Of a stretch of DNA of 64,000 nucleotides, positions 24,535 through 33,030 are shown one piece after another. Below the pieces are notes generated by a model. The model did no database searches, was not told the origin of the DNA, and saw only the letters and a list, made by a program, of their open reading frames with translations. The position numbers were made by a program, and so were the translations under genes. The DNA comes from Streptomyces sp. NBC_00094 (lineage in GTDB: Bacteria; Actinomycetota; Actinomycetes; Streptomycetales; Streptomycetaceae): contig NZ_JAPEMB010000001.1 of assembly GCF_026343125.1 (NCBI RefSeq), forward strand, positions 7,693,501-7,757,500. The letters are read 5' to 3'. Each line of letters starts with the position of its first letter. Position 1 is the first letter of the stretch.

Positions 24535-25656
24535 TCAGTCCTCCGGTGTCCGCACATCCCAGACGTGGAGGACGTCACGGGACTCGGACACCGTCGACCA
24601 GGCGCCGTTCCCCAACGCGGTCGGCTCGCAGGAGACCGGCGAGGGATAGGCAATCGGCACGAAGCCGAACGACCCCGCGATGTCGATCAGCCAGTGTCGG
24701 CCCTGACCCCACTGGTCGTCGCTCTCCGCAGTGGAGACGACGAGGGTCGTCTCGTCGAGGAAGCCGCCCGCCCAGTCCCAGCAGGCGGGCGGTTCGTCCT
24801 CATCGCCGGAGGTGGCATCAGGGTGTCCGGGGATGACTGCCTCGGCCTCCCATTCCCATGTCTCCATGACGGCTCCACGGGAGTCGCGTACGGCGAGCCG
24901 GTCCTGGTCGTGGGAGATGGTCATGAGCCGGTCACCCGAGGGGCTGACGCTCAGCAGGCAGAGGTCGCCTTCCAGGCAGTCCACGGCCGGCTCTTCCCCG
25001 TCCCATCGGCCCCAGCGCAGCGGAGCCCCGTCCTGCCCTTCGCCGATGCTCAGTCCCATCTGACGCGGATCGGTGGGGTGGGGCAGGTGGAAGCTGCCGG
25101 CGGCGGCTGCCTCGGCGTCGGCGCGTGCCAGCACGCGCCCGCTCACAGCGTCGATGACCAGCCACTCGTCGACCGCGTCAGGGTGCAGTTCGCCCTCGGG
25201 CAGCGGGCCGCGTACGTGGGCCCAGACGATGGTGCCGTCCGCCGAGAAACCGACGGAGCCGCCCTCCGGGTACCGATGGTCCGGCCGGTCCGCGTACTCG
25301 TCGTACGACGTGTGCATCTCCCGGCATGCGCCGTACCAGCATCCGTGCCGGACCTCCCAGCGTGTCGCACCCGACGGTTCCACCACCCGTACGGCGTGAA
25401 CTCCGGCGAACACGACCACACTCGCGTCCGGCGCCACCTCCCACGTCCCGCGATGGCGCGGCCAGGGCGCGGGAAAGCGGACGTCCGCTCCGGCACGCGG
25501 GACGAAGGCGTCGTCCAGCGGCCGGGCCACGACCTCGTCGTCGTTCCGCTGGACGAGCATGCTGCGCCCCGGCAGTCCGGCGATCGCGGGTGGGCCGGCC
25601 TGTGAAGCGGGCATGAGGGAGGGAAGGGCGACACGGAGCCGAGCACGAACGGACAA
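24535..25656 (-). CDS. Hypothetical propeller-like protein
   Basis: The 373-residue protein has repeated strand-turn patterns (DASVVVFAGVHAVRVVEPSG, GSVGFSADGTIVWAHVRG, LLSVSPSGDRLMTISHDQD, GGFLDETTLVVSTAESDD) compatible with a WD40/YVTN-type beta-propeller. No signal peptide or catalytic motif is recognised. The TTG at 5656 of the 25-kb block (position 25656) has GGGAGG just upstream; ATG 25614 is an alternative start. It is single and not in an obvious operon. Function unknown. Confidence 0.7.
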   Translation of the reverse strand: MSVRARLRVALPSLMPASQAGPPAIAGLPGRSMLVQRNDDEVVARPLDDAFVPRAGADVRFPAPWPRHRGTWEVAPDASVVVFAGVHAVRVVEPSGATRWEVRHGCWYGACREMHTSYDEYADRPDHRYPEGGSVGFSADGTIVWAHVRGPLPEGELHPDAVDEWLVIDAVSGRVLARADAEAAAAGSFHLPHPTDPRQMGLSIGEGQDGAPLRWGRWDGEEPAVDCLEGDLCLLSVSPSGDRLMTISHDQDRLAVRDSRGAVMETWEWEAEAVIPGHPDATSGDEDEPPACWDWAGGFLDETTLVVSTAESDDQWGQGRHWLIDIAGSFGFVPIAYPSPVSCEPTALGNGAWSTVSESRDVLHVWDVRTPED

Positions 25657-25742
25657 GCGAACCTCCCAGGGCGATCAGACGCGGGGAAGACTACGACGCG
25701 CCTCGGACATCGGGCTGTTTGGGCGGGGAGGAGGTTGCGCGG

Positions 25743-26456
25743 TCACGCGTTCGTCCGCGGTGTGATCGGGCGCGCGCGGAACAGCGCGGACGCGGCCCAC
25801 ACCAGCCACGCCGTGCCACCGAAGCGGACGACGGGCAGCAGGTAGCCGAAGTCGATGGCGAGGAGCGTGAGGGTGGCCGCCAGTCCGGCGGCGGCGATGA
25901 CAAGCCCGGTGATGACGCAGGCGCGCGGCAGCAGCCCGCTCTCACGGGCTGCCAGGCAGGCGCCTGCCGCCAGGAGAGCGAAGGACACGGCGTATCCGAC
26001 ACCGCCGGCGAGGAAGGACAGGTCCGCCAGGGTGCGGGCCAGGGCTGCGGGTGCGTCTTCCGGAAGCCGGCCGAGGGTCCAGGTGAGCGCGGCGCTGGCG
26101 CCCAGTGCGCCACTGGCCAGCAGCCCGCCGGCGAGGACCGTTGCCGCCGCGGCACCCTGCTCCCGCCCCCGCCGCACCAGCCGGGCCAGGGTGGCGGCCA
26201 CGGGCACCAGGAGAACGGCGGCGACGAGCAGCAGGAAGGCTCCCAGGTCGATCGCCGTGCCGTGTTCGCGTACGTACTGGCTCAGGATGTCGCGGCCGGA
26301 GGCGTCGGGCTGTGGGGTGGCGCGGTTGGTGACGACGTACGCGGCGGTGAGTACGGCGTAGGAGAGCGAGACGGTGAGCAGCGCGACGGCGCCGCGCGGG
26401 CGCGGGGCCGCGTCCTGGAGCGAGGTCGTCCGGGGTGCGCTTACTGATGTGGGCAT
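25743..26456 (-). CDS. Six-helix integral membrane protein, DUF4386-like
   Basis: The 237-residue protein has about six hydrophobic segments (AVALLTVSLSYAVLTAAYVV, TAIDLGAFLLLVAAVLLVPV, TVLAGGLLASGALGASAALT, LADLSFLAGGVGYAVSFALL, ACVITGLVIAAAGLAATLTL, TAWLVWAASALF). The pattern resembles DUF4386 membrane proteins, which are uncharacterised. It starts at ATG 26456 with AGGAGAT before it. Confidence 0.6.
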   Translation of the reverse strand: MPTSVSAPRTTSLQDAAPRPRGAVALLTVSLSYAVLTAAYVVTNRATPQPDASGRDILSQYVREHGTAIDLGAFLLLVAAVLLVPVAATLARLVRRGREQGAAAATVLAGGLLASGALGASAALTWTLGRLPEDAPAALARTLADLSFLAGGVGYAVSFALLAAGACLAARESGLLPRACVITGLVIAAAGLAATLTLLAIDFGYLLPVVRFGGTAWLVWAASALFRARPITPRTNA

Positions 26457-26775
26457 GACATCTCCTGTGGCGTCGGTGAAGGGATCCGGCGGGGACCGCG
26501 GCGGGTGGCGCGGGCAGGGAACCCCGGTGCGCGACAGCCAGAATGCCGCTGCGGGGGCGCCATGGTCGTCCCCCGGCGGAAGGCGCTGCGGCTACTCCGC
26601 GGGGAGTAGCCGCAGCGGTACGCGTCCGTCGACAGCGGCCGGCAGCCGCCGGGCAGTCGGTGTCGAGGCGACCGGGCCGAACACCTCGCCCTGGTTGCGT
26701 AGTACGGAGTGAACCCTGACGGCCTCGCAGCCGCAGGCGAGGATCACCGAGAGGCCGGTGGCGATCCGGCCCGGG
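26457..26775. other. Gene-poor stretch with a decayed minus-strand frame
   Basis: No intact gene is seen. A minus-strand frame from about 26760 to 26592 reads IATGLSVILACGCEAVRVHSV, which has the flavour of a dihydropteroate synthase-like C-terminus, but it has no start, core or catalytic motifs. It could be a fossil or chance. A large hairpin lies at its end (26584-26617). Confidence 0.35.
26584..26617. terminator. Perfect 15-bp inverted repeat
   Basis: CGCTGCGGCTACTCC (26584-26598) and GGAGTAGCCGCAGCG (26603-26617) are exact complements around a GCGG tetraloop. No T-run follows, as is common in actinobacteria. It would stop transcription coming from the gene at 26776 before it reaches the 25743 gene, or act in both directions. 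Confidence 0.65.
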
Positions 26776-27333
26776 TCATGGCCGGTGCCGCGTGCCCGAA
26801 GTCCCCGTGTCGGGCTCGTAGTCGTCCAGCTCGCTGCGCAACGAGCCTGCCCCTGAGGTGGGTTGCTCCCGGACGAGGTCGAGGAAGCCGCTGAGCGGGT
26901 GGTGTTGGGGGCGCGCGTCGTAGTCGATGCCCTCGGCGTCCTCGTACTCGTGCAAGCGCGTGAAGGGCACGATGACATAGGGGCGCTTGGACCAGGGGTG
27001 GGTGTCGGCGGGTTCGGGGTCCATCCGCCACTCGGTGCCGCGGGTGCGGTTGTGGACTTCACCGACGTACCAGCAGGCGACCTGAATCATCGGGGTGTGT
27101 TCGCGAGCGAACAGGTCGTCGACGGATGTGACGTGCTCACGGACGAGGGCTTCCATGCGATCGAGGGAGCGCTCGGTGAAGTCCCATCCGCCGCCGTGGC
27201 GGTGGTTCCAGCCGTCGAAGCGGTCTTGCTGCTCGGCCAGCCATGCCGCGAGGCGGGGGTTGTCGGCGTGCGCCGTGTCGATGCGCTCGGCGACGGCGTA
27301 CTCATCCTCGTGGTCCCAGATTTCATCGCTCAC
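26776..27333 (-). CDS. Hypothetical acidic cytoplasmic protein
   Basis: The 185-residue protein starts at GTG 27333 (SDEIWDHEDEYAVAERIDTA). It is acidic, rich in Asp, Glu, His and Trp, and lacks transmembrane or signal segments. Conserved-looking stretches are FDGWNHRHGGGWDFTERSLDR and GTEWRMDPEPADTHPWSK. I do not recognise the family. It is divergent from the secreted anchored protein at 27534, about 200 bp apart; a partner or immunity role is conceivable but nothing shows it. Confidence 0.6.
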   Translation of the reverse strand: MSDEIWDHEDEYAVAERIDTAHADNPRLAAWLAEQQDRFDGWNHRHGGGWDFTERSLDRMEALVREHVTSVDDLFAREHTPMIQVACWYVGEVHNRTRGTEWRMDPEPADTHPWSKRPYVIVPFTRLHEYEDAEGIDYDARPQHHPLSGFLDLVREQPTSGAGSLRSELDDYEPDTGTSGTRHRP

Positions 27334-27533
27334 AGCAGCTAAGCCTAGCCTGCGATGTGACACCAACAACCTTGGATCTGCACGCTTCTGACACATGAAC
27401 TCCTCTTGATGCGCCGTTGCGGGGGCAAAGTGAGGCTCTAGGATCGGGTGCTTGTGCGGCGCTCACGTGAGCATAGGGGGCCCTGGCGCCGCACAGCCTG
27501 AATCGGACCGTGGGGCTCCCGGGGGAAAGCACT

Positions 27534-29879
27534 GTGAAGCCGGCTCGAACAACACGCCGCTGGCGTGCGCTCAGGAACAGTCTGATAGCGCTCGCCTGCG
27601 CCACCGTCATGACCCTCACCGGGCAGCCCGGTATCGACATCGCCGAGGCCGCGCCCAGGCCGCCGAAACCCGGCAAGCGCTGTGACGAGATGTACGGGGT
27701 GAGGAACGTACCCACCGGCGGTCTGCCCCAGGGGGACGCCTCCCGTGCGGTGGACCGCTGGGACACCTACGACTACACCAACCCGGGTCTCCAGTTCGAC
27801 GGCCTCAACCCCACCCAGGCCGAACTGGACGCCGCGGGCAGCGACTACAAGAAGTACGACCACAGCGACCCGCGCCGCATCTACGCCCGGTTCAACGCGC
27901 AGAGGCGCTGGAAGAGCTTCGACGACTACCTGAAGAAGGTCTACATCCCGAACCAGGGATACGACGCCCGCGGCAAGGCGTTCATGGCCAAGGTCGTGCG
28001 GGAGATGGGTCTGACGGGTCCGGACTGGATCTGCGAGAAGGAGTTCTACTTCGTCGACCCCGACACCGGCGAACGCCATCTGCGCAGGCTGGACGCCTAC
28101 AACAAGAGCACCCGGGAGATCGTGGAGGTCAAGTCCAACGGAAGCCCCGACGGCCGCGAGAAGCCCGCGGACCGGGCCTGGGCCAAGAACAGGGGCTGGA
28201 GCTCCTACAAGTACACCTACGTGTTCGCCGAGAACCAGACCGGCGACGCGAAGAAGTTCATGCAGGAACTGAAGGACAGCGCGGGCAAGGACTCGCTCGG
28301 CCGTGACCGGGTCCGTTCCTACGACTACCAGTCCCATCACAGGGGATTGCCCCCCAAGGGCACCGAGAACGGCCCGTACCGTGCGAACGGTACGACGATG
28401 TCGCCGGGCAACGGCACCTCCACCGGCTCCCGCGGCTCCGGCAACCAGGTGATCAACCAGTCACCGCCGAACCCCCAGACCCTCAAGGATCAACTCGACC
28501 GGCTGGGCAAGACCGGGCAGCGGTCATTGATGAACCGTGGACTCGGGGGCATCGACTTCACCACCCTCGACCTGCGGTACATCGGCAAGGGCAAGGGCGG
28601 TGAGGGCCTGGACTACGCCTTCTCCGCCAAGTCGGTCGAGGACGAGTACGCGGCCGGGTGGGGCGGCCAGGAGAAGGGCAACCTGATCTCCGACGCCTTC
28701 TTCACCTGGCTCGCCCTGGACCCGTCCACGTTCTGGGTGAATCTCAATCCGGACGAGCCGAACCGCATCATCGACGCCGACTTCGGCAAGACCGACGCCG
28801 GCCGCGTGCTTCTGGAAGCGGACCTGGAGCTGAAGCACGACATCTTCAAGGCCATGGACCCCGAGACGGAGGTCGGCCGCAACTTCATGAACGCCCTGCC
28901 CGAGCGCGACGGCTTCCCCTGCTGGGCCGGTTTCCGCTACTGGATCGAGCCGGAGACCGCCGTCGTGCGCGAGCAGGACGGCGGCATCCACATCCTCGAC
29001 ACCCCGCTGAAGCTGTCCACGGTGCCCCAGGAGACCGACACGCAGCCGCCCGGCGGCAAGGGCTGCGAGCTCACCGAGGCGGAGACGCAGCAGTCCGACC
29101 GTGTGCTCGACCGTTACATCACCCCCCTGGTCGAGGAGAAGGTCAACAACGGCGACTACTACGCCGACCTGCGCCGGGTCTACACCGCCCGCGTCGCCGC
29201 CGAGTGGGTCCGGCAGAACGCCTCCGACATGCCCGCCGAGTACCGCGAGATCATCAACAGCGGCGATGTGAAGCGCTGGTCACTGCGCGCCCCGCACAAG
29301 AACTGGACCGGCAAGCAGGTCTGGGACCGCTACTACAAGGCCTTCACCGAGGGCACCTTCAAGTACAAGTGGTCCAACGGCGAGGACGTCTACGTCTACA
29401 CCGTGGGCGGGGTCGACTTCTCCAAGCAGCCCAAGCGCAACATGAACCCCGTGCGCTTCCGCACCGAGCAGCGCTACAAGCCCCGCACGGTCGGCTACGC
29501 CGTCGACACGATCGCCGACGACCCGCACAAGGAGGGCCACCTGATGTTCGGCGGCAACAGCGCCGGACACTCCGACGGCGGCACCCCCACCCCTACGCCC
29601 ACGCCCACGACGACCCCGACTCCGACCCCCACTCCGACCCCGACCGCGTCCCCGTCCGGTACGGGGCAGCCGGAGCCAACCGCGACGCATCCGGCACCGA
29701 CGGTCAGCCAGTCCCTCGAACCCACCACTCCGCCGGGCCCGAAGGACCCTGACGGCGACCTCGCGGACACCGGCAGCGACACGCCCGTGGCCCTGATCGG
29801 CGGCATCGCCGCGGCCGCGGTCGCCGCAGGCGGCGCACTCGTGTGGTGGCGCCGCCGCCGGACGCACACCGAGGGCTGA
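27534..29879 (+). CDS. Secreted, sortase-anchored protein with PD-(D/E)xK-like motif
   Basis: The 781-residue protein begins at GTG 27534 (GGGGGAAAG upstream) with a signal peptide (RRWRALRNSLIALACATVMT). Around residues 170-200 the segment RRLDAYNKSTREIVEVKSNG has the Asp...Glu-x-Lys spacing of PD-(D/E)xK nucleases. The central region (FWVNLNPDEPNRIIDADFGK, FRYWIEPETAVVREQDGG) is a second conserved but unnamed domain. A Thr-Pro-rich spacer (about 690-735) leads to LADTG, a hydrophobic helix and WWRRRR, the LAxTG signal of actinobacterial sortase E. The protein should thus be displayed on the cell wall. Nuclease activity is a hypothesis from motif spacing only. Confidence 0.75.
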   Translation: MKPARTTRRWRALRNSLIALACATVMTLTGQPGIDIAEAAPRPPKPGKRCDEMYGVRNVPTGGLPQGDASRAVDRWDTYDYTNPGLQFDGLNPTQAELDAAGSDYKKYDHSDPRRIYARFNAQRRWKSFDDYLKKVYIPNQGYDARGKAFMAKVVREMGLTGPDWICEKEFYFVDPDTGERHLRRLDAYNKSTREIVEVKSNGSPDGREKPADRAWAKNRGWSSYKYTYVFAENQTGDAKKFMQELKDSAGKDSLGRDRVRSYDYQSHHRGLPPKGTENGPYRANGTTMSPGNGTSTGSRGSGNQVINQSPPNPQTLKDQLDRLGKTGQRSLMNRGLGGIDFTTLDLRYIGKGKGGEGLDYAFSAKSVEDEYAAGWGGQEKGNLISDAFFTWLALDPSTFWVNLNPDEPNRIIDADFGKTDAGRVLLEADLELKHDIFKAMDPETEVGRNFMNALPERDGFPCWAGFRYWIEPETAVVREQDGGIHILDTPLKLSTVPQETDTQPPGGKGCELTEAETQQSDRVLDRYITPLVEEKVNNGDYYADLRRVYTARVAAEWVRQNASDMPAEYREIINSGDVKRWSLRAPHKNWTGKQVWDRYYKAFTEGTFKYKWSNGEDVYVYTVGGVDFSKQPKRNMNPVRFRTEQRYKPRTVGYAVDTIADDPHKEGHLMFGGNSAGHSDGGTPTPTPTPTTTPTPTPTPTPTASPSGTGQPEPTATHPAPTVSQSLEPTTPPGPKDPDGDLADTGSDTPVALIGGIAAAAVAAGGALVWWRRRRTHTEG

Positions 29880-29903
29880 CCTGCGCGCCGTCGGTGGAGC
29901 ACC

Positions 29904-29938
29904 GGAGGGGCCCTTCCCGGGTGGGGAAGGGCCCCTCC
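29904..29938. terminator. Perfect 15-bp hairpin, bidirectional terminator
   Basis: GGAGGGGCCCTTCCC (29904-29918) pairs exactly with GGGAAGGGCCCCTCC (29924-29938) around a GGGTG loop. It lies 24 bp after the anchored-protein stop and 31 bp before the end of the convergent DUF4436 gene, a classic position for a shared terminator. Confidence 0.85.
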
Positions 29939-29969
29939 TCATCTGGTGGGGGCACGTCGACCGCGGCGA

Positions 29970-30839
29970 CTACGCGGTGCTCGATGACCGGCGCTCGGCC
30001 TTGAAGCCCGTGACGACCACCGTGACGAGGCAGAAGGCGATCACGGTCTCGGCCCAGAGGAAGGCGATGTAGTCCAGGAGGCAGCCGATGGGCGGTGTGC
30101 CCGGGGCGGTGTTGCGGAAGGCGGCCAGGGCGAAGAGCGTGGCGGCCATCCAGCCGAGGGCAGGCCAGGTCAGACCCTTCCCGCGCGTGACGAGGAACCA
30201 TGCTCCGATGAGTACCGAGACGGCCAGGGCCCACATGGCGACCATCATGAAGACGGCGAAGATGAGGACACTGTCGGAGCGTCCCAGCGAGACGTCGAAG
30301 ATCGCGGTCCCGGTGTCCTCCGAGGCGTCCACTCCTGCCGAGAAGAGCGCGTCGCCGTTGGTCAGCGTCATGTGGACGGGGACCTTCTCGCCTCCTTGGG
30401 TGGCGCTGAACTCGATGGCCGCGTCGTAGGTGTCGAAGGGGTAGTCCGTGATCGACCCGCCGGTCAGGGTGACGGGCAGGTCCATGGTCGCGATGCGGCT
30501 GTGCGCCTTGAAGGACAGGTCGCCCCGGGTGGAGGTCGAGGTCTGGAGCGTCAGGTCCTCGGTGGGGGAGACGCCGCCGGCCTCGGCCAGTTCTCCTCGC
30601 GGAGTGACCAGGACGCGCAGGACCAGCTCCCGGCCGGCGGCGTCGACGCGTTGGATCGAGGCCTGGACGTCCACGCGGTCGGGCGCCGAACCGCCGGCGC
30701 TGTACACCCTGTCCAGGGTCTGGCGCTCGCCGAACTGGAGCCAGGTTCCCAGGGCGATGGCCGCCACGATCAGGAAGCAGACCAGCGCGGCGGGGAAGAC
30801 TCTGCCCCGGCCCGGTCGGTGGCGTCGGGTGGTGGACAC
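29970..30839 (-). CDS. DUF4436-family membrane protein
   Basis: The 289-residue protein has an N-terminal transmembrane helix (FPAALVCFLIVAAIALGTWL), an extracytoplasmic beta-rich domain with the family pattern ITDYPFDTYDAAIEFSATQGG, and three to four C-terminal helices (VLIFAVFMMVAMWALAVSVL to AFLWAETVIAFCLVTVVVTG). This layout fits DUF4436, a family of unknown function seen in actinobacteria. It is followed 20 bp downstream in coordinates by the agmatine deiminase gene, which is transcribed first, so the two probably form one unit. Confidence 0.8.
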   Translation of the reverse strand: MSTTRRHRPGRGRVFPAALVCFLIVAAIALGTWLQFGERQTLDRVYSAGGSAPDRVDVQASIQRVDAAGRELVLRVLVTPRGELAEAGGVSPTEDLTLQTSTSTRGDLSFKAHSRIATMDLPVTLTGGSITDYPFDTYDAAIEFSATQGGEKVPVHMTLTNGDALFSAGVDASEDTGTAIFDVSLGRSDSVLIFAVFMMVAMWALAVSVLIGAWFLVTRGKGLTWPALGWMAATLFALAAFRNTAPGTPPIGCLLDYIAFLWAETVIAFCLVTVVVTGFKAERRSSSTA

Positions 30840-30859
30840 TGAGGCTCCTTGGATCGCGG

Positions 30860-32020
30860 TCAGTCGACCGGCTTGCCGGGCTGATCGTGGGTGGCGCAGT
30901 GGATCCCGCCGCCTCCGGTGGCGATGGTGTCGATGTTCACCTGCACGATGTCCCGCTTGGGGAAGTGCTCCCGCAGGATTCCCCGTGCGCGGTCGTCGGC
31001 CTTCTTGTCGCCGAACTTGGGCAGGTACACCGCGTCGTTGCCGATGTAGAAGTTCGCGTAGGTCGACAGGAAGTCGTCGCTGTACCCGGAGATCCGGTCG
31101 GGGTCGGGCTGCGGGAGGTCGATGACCTCGAAGCCGCGGCCCTGGGCGTCGGTCGCCTCGCTCAGCACCGTGAAGGCCTCGTCCGAGGAGCGCGACCAGG
31201 AGTCGGCGGGCGTGCCCGGGAAGGCCCGGTCGAGGAGGATCACTCCGGGCGCGGTGAACCGTACGAGACTGTCGACGTGGGCGTCGGTGATGTCCTCGCC
31301 GCGTACGCCCTTCAGCCAGATCACCTTCTCCATGCCCAGGAGCTCCTTGAGCTCGGCCTCGATCCGGTCGCGGGACTTGCCCCGGTTGCGGTTGTCGTTG
31401 ACGATCGAGCTCTCGGTGATGAGGAGGGTTCCCTCGCCGTCGGTCTCGAAGGAGCCGCCCTCGGCGACGAGAGGTGCCTGGATGCGGGGGATCCCGTACT
31501 TCGCCAGCAGCTTCCGGCCGACCTGGGCGTCGTTGTCGTGGACCTGCTTGTCGCCCCAGCCGTTGAAGTTGAAGTCGACTCCGAGGACCTTCCCGCCTTC
31601 CTCGACGAACACGGGGACGGTGTCACGGGCCCACAGGTCGTCGACGGCGAGGGGGATGACCTCGACGGCGGAGCCGCATGCCTTCTGGGCCGCTGCCCGC
31701 TGGTCCGGCCGGGCCATCATCACGACGTACTCGTACTCCGCGATGGCCCGTGCGATGCGCGCGATGTCCTGGCGTACGTAAGGGAGGTCGTCCTCCCAGA
31801 CGGACTCCAGCGCGGGCCACGACATGAAGGTGCGGGCGTGGCTCTCCCACTCGGCGCCCAGGCGTCGCTCCTCGTCGGTTCCCGCGGTGGGGCCGGTGGA
31901 GCCTGCGGCAGGTGACGGGCCGGGGTCTTCGGGTCCGCAGGCCGCGGTGCCGAGGGTGAGCGCTCCGATTCCGGCGAGCACGCGCAGAGCCGATCGGCGG
32001 GAGGGGCGGAAGTCGGACAT
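30860..32020 (-). CDS. Agmatine deiminase family protein, exported lipoprotein (AgD1)
   Basis: The 386-residue protein starts at ATG 32020 with an export signal (SRRSALRVLAG, twin-arginine-like) ending in a lipobox-like GTAAC. The guanidino-group-modifying fold is clear: DLWARDTVPVF, EGGSFETDGEGTLLITESS, ITDAHVDSLVRF and the catalytic Cys motif GGGGIHCATHDQP. Family enzymes convert agmatine (or peptidyl-arginine) to the carbamoyl product plus ammonia. GGAG lies before the start. A perfect 20-bp palindrome (32188-32207) lies upstream, so it belongs to the TetR-linked regulon. It is one of five paralogues in 20 kb; the true substrate is open. Confidence 0.85.
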   Translation of the reverse strand: MSDFRPSRRSALRVLAGIGALTLGTAACGPEDPGPSPAAGSTGPTAGTDEERRLGAEWESHARTFMSWPALESVWEDDLPYVRQDIARIARAIAEYEYVVMMARPDQRAAAQKACGSAVEVIPLAVDDLWARDTVPVFVEEGGKVLGVDFNFNGWGDKQVHDNDAQVGRKLLAKYGIPRIQAPLVAEGGSFETDGEGTLLITESSIVNDNRNRGKSRDRIEAELKELLGMEKVIWLKGVRGEDITDAHVDSLVRFTAPGVILLDRAFPGTPADSWSRSSDEAFTVLSEATDAQGRGFEVIDLPQPDPDRISGYSDDFLSTYANFYIGNDAVYLPKFGDKKADDRARGILREHFPKRDIVQVNIDTIATGGGGIHCATHDQPGKPVD

Positions 32021-32187
32021 CGGGGTCTCCGATCGTGAGGGTGCGGGACCAGAGGGCTTCCGGTGGCGCTGCCGTGGGGCGAGGGGTGTCGATCGCCGCC
32101 CTGTGCCCGTGAACAGGGTGCATGCACGGTCCCTGGAATCGCCGGTACCGCCGGGCCGGACATGGTCGTCGTGTCGCCACTCTGGCA

Positions 32188-32207
32188 TTGACTGAATATT
32201 CAGTCAA
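32188..32207. promoter_or_regulatory. TetR-type operator, box A (perfect 20-bp palindrome)
   Basis: TTGACTGAATATTCAGTCAA is a perfect inverted repeat, 168 bp upstream of the AgD1 start. It defines the motif found in front of the other units of the region and overlaps a TTGACT -35-like hexamer, fitting repression by a TetR dimer. Confidence 0.75.
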
Positions 32208-32311
32208 GTTTGCCTCCGTGTTGATGTGCCATGAAGTCGCCCCGCCCCGACTGAAGTCGCCTCACCCCGATGCCCCCATCGGGCCGCGTCATGGCCGATG
32301 CCGCGTGTCCG

Positions 32312-32890
32312 CTACTCCAGTCGCCGGATCTCGATGGAGACCGCCTCCTTCACCAGTTCGCGGGCATGGGTCAGGGGAAGGGTGCCGCTGAGCCAGCGCG
32401 TGCTGAGCCCCTCCAGGAGCCCGGTGAGTCTCTCCGCGGATGCCGTGAGGGCCGGGGCGGGGGCCGTCGGACGGATGCAGCTCATGAGATCCGCGACATC
32501 GTGGATCCAGGCCAGCGTGGCTCTGGCCAGGTCGCCGCGCAACTCGGGCTCGAAGACCGCGCTGGCGCGCAGCTCGCCCCACGCGGTGCTGTTCTCGCGC
32601 ACGTCCGGGAGGTCCTGGAACTCCAGCAGCAGGGTCTGCTCCAGTTCCTGCCGGGCGTCGCGCGGTTCGCCCGGGGCGGTCTCGTCGGATGTGTACCGGT
32701 CGGCCCGGTCGCTGATGAACTCCAGGGTGTGGCGCAGGACGCCGGCCCGGTCCTTGAAGTGGTAGTAGATCAGCGCGGTGGACACCCCGGACTCGGCCGC
32801 CAGCTCCTCCATGCGCAGTCCGCGTACGCCTCGCCGGGCTATGACTCGGGCGGCACCTTCCAAGATGGCCCTTCGGCGGTCCGTCGCCAC
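32312..32890 (-). CDS. TetR-family regulator 1
   Basis: The 192-residue repressor has an N-terminal HTH (ILEGAARVIARRGVRGLRME, ESGVSTALIYYHFKDRAGVL) and a helical ligand domain. Start GTG 32890 is chosen because AGGAGGGGG sits 5-6 bases upstream and it aligns with the start of its paralogue at 35961; a GTG at 32920 would add 10 residues. It is very similar to that paralogue along its whole length, including the recognition helix. Box B lies 42 bp upstream and box A lies on its other flank, suggesting autoregulation plus control of AgD1 and neighbours. Confidence 0.88.
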   Translation of the reverse strand: MATDRRRAILEGAARVIARRGVRGLRMEELAAESGVSTALIYYHFKDRAGVLRHTLEFISDRADRYTSDETAPGEPRDARQELEQTLLLEFQDLPDVRENSTAWGELRASAVFEPELRGDLARATLAWIHDVADLMSCIRPTAPAPALTASAERLTGLLEGLSTRWLSGTLPLTHARELVKEAVSIEIRRLE

Positions 32891-32932
32891 GTGTTCCCCC
32901 TCCTGAGTGGTCTGATCCACCAGTGTCGCATA

Positions 32933-32952
32933 TTGACTGAATCTTTAGTTAG
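32933..32952. promoter_or_regulatory. TetR-type operator, box B (degenerate)
   Basis: TTGACTGAATCTTTAGTTAG keeps the left half of box A exactly and a degenerate right half. It sits between TetR regulator 1 and the divergent Ser/Thr kinase gene and could control both. Confidence 0.6.
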
Positions 32953-33030
32953 AGGCACTATGCGCCAGTGTGGTGTCAGCCGACACGCGCCATCCGTCCG
33001 CCGTGCCAACATCGTCGAAAGAGCCACCGC

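Noticed and set aside
26592..26760. Dihydropteroate synthase-like fragment
   Set aside because: Only one segment (CEAVRVHSV) is suggestive. The substrate-binding motifs are absent, so I list only the gene-poor stretch.
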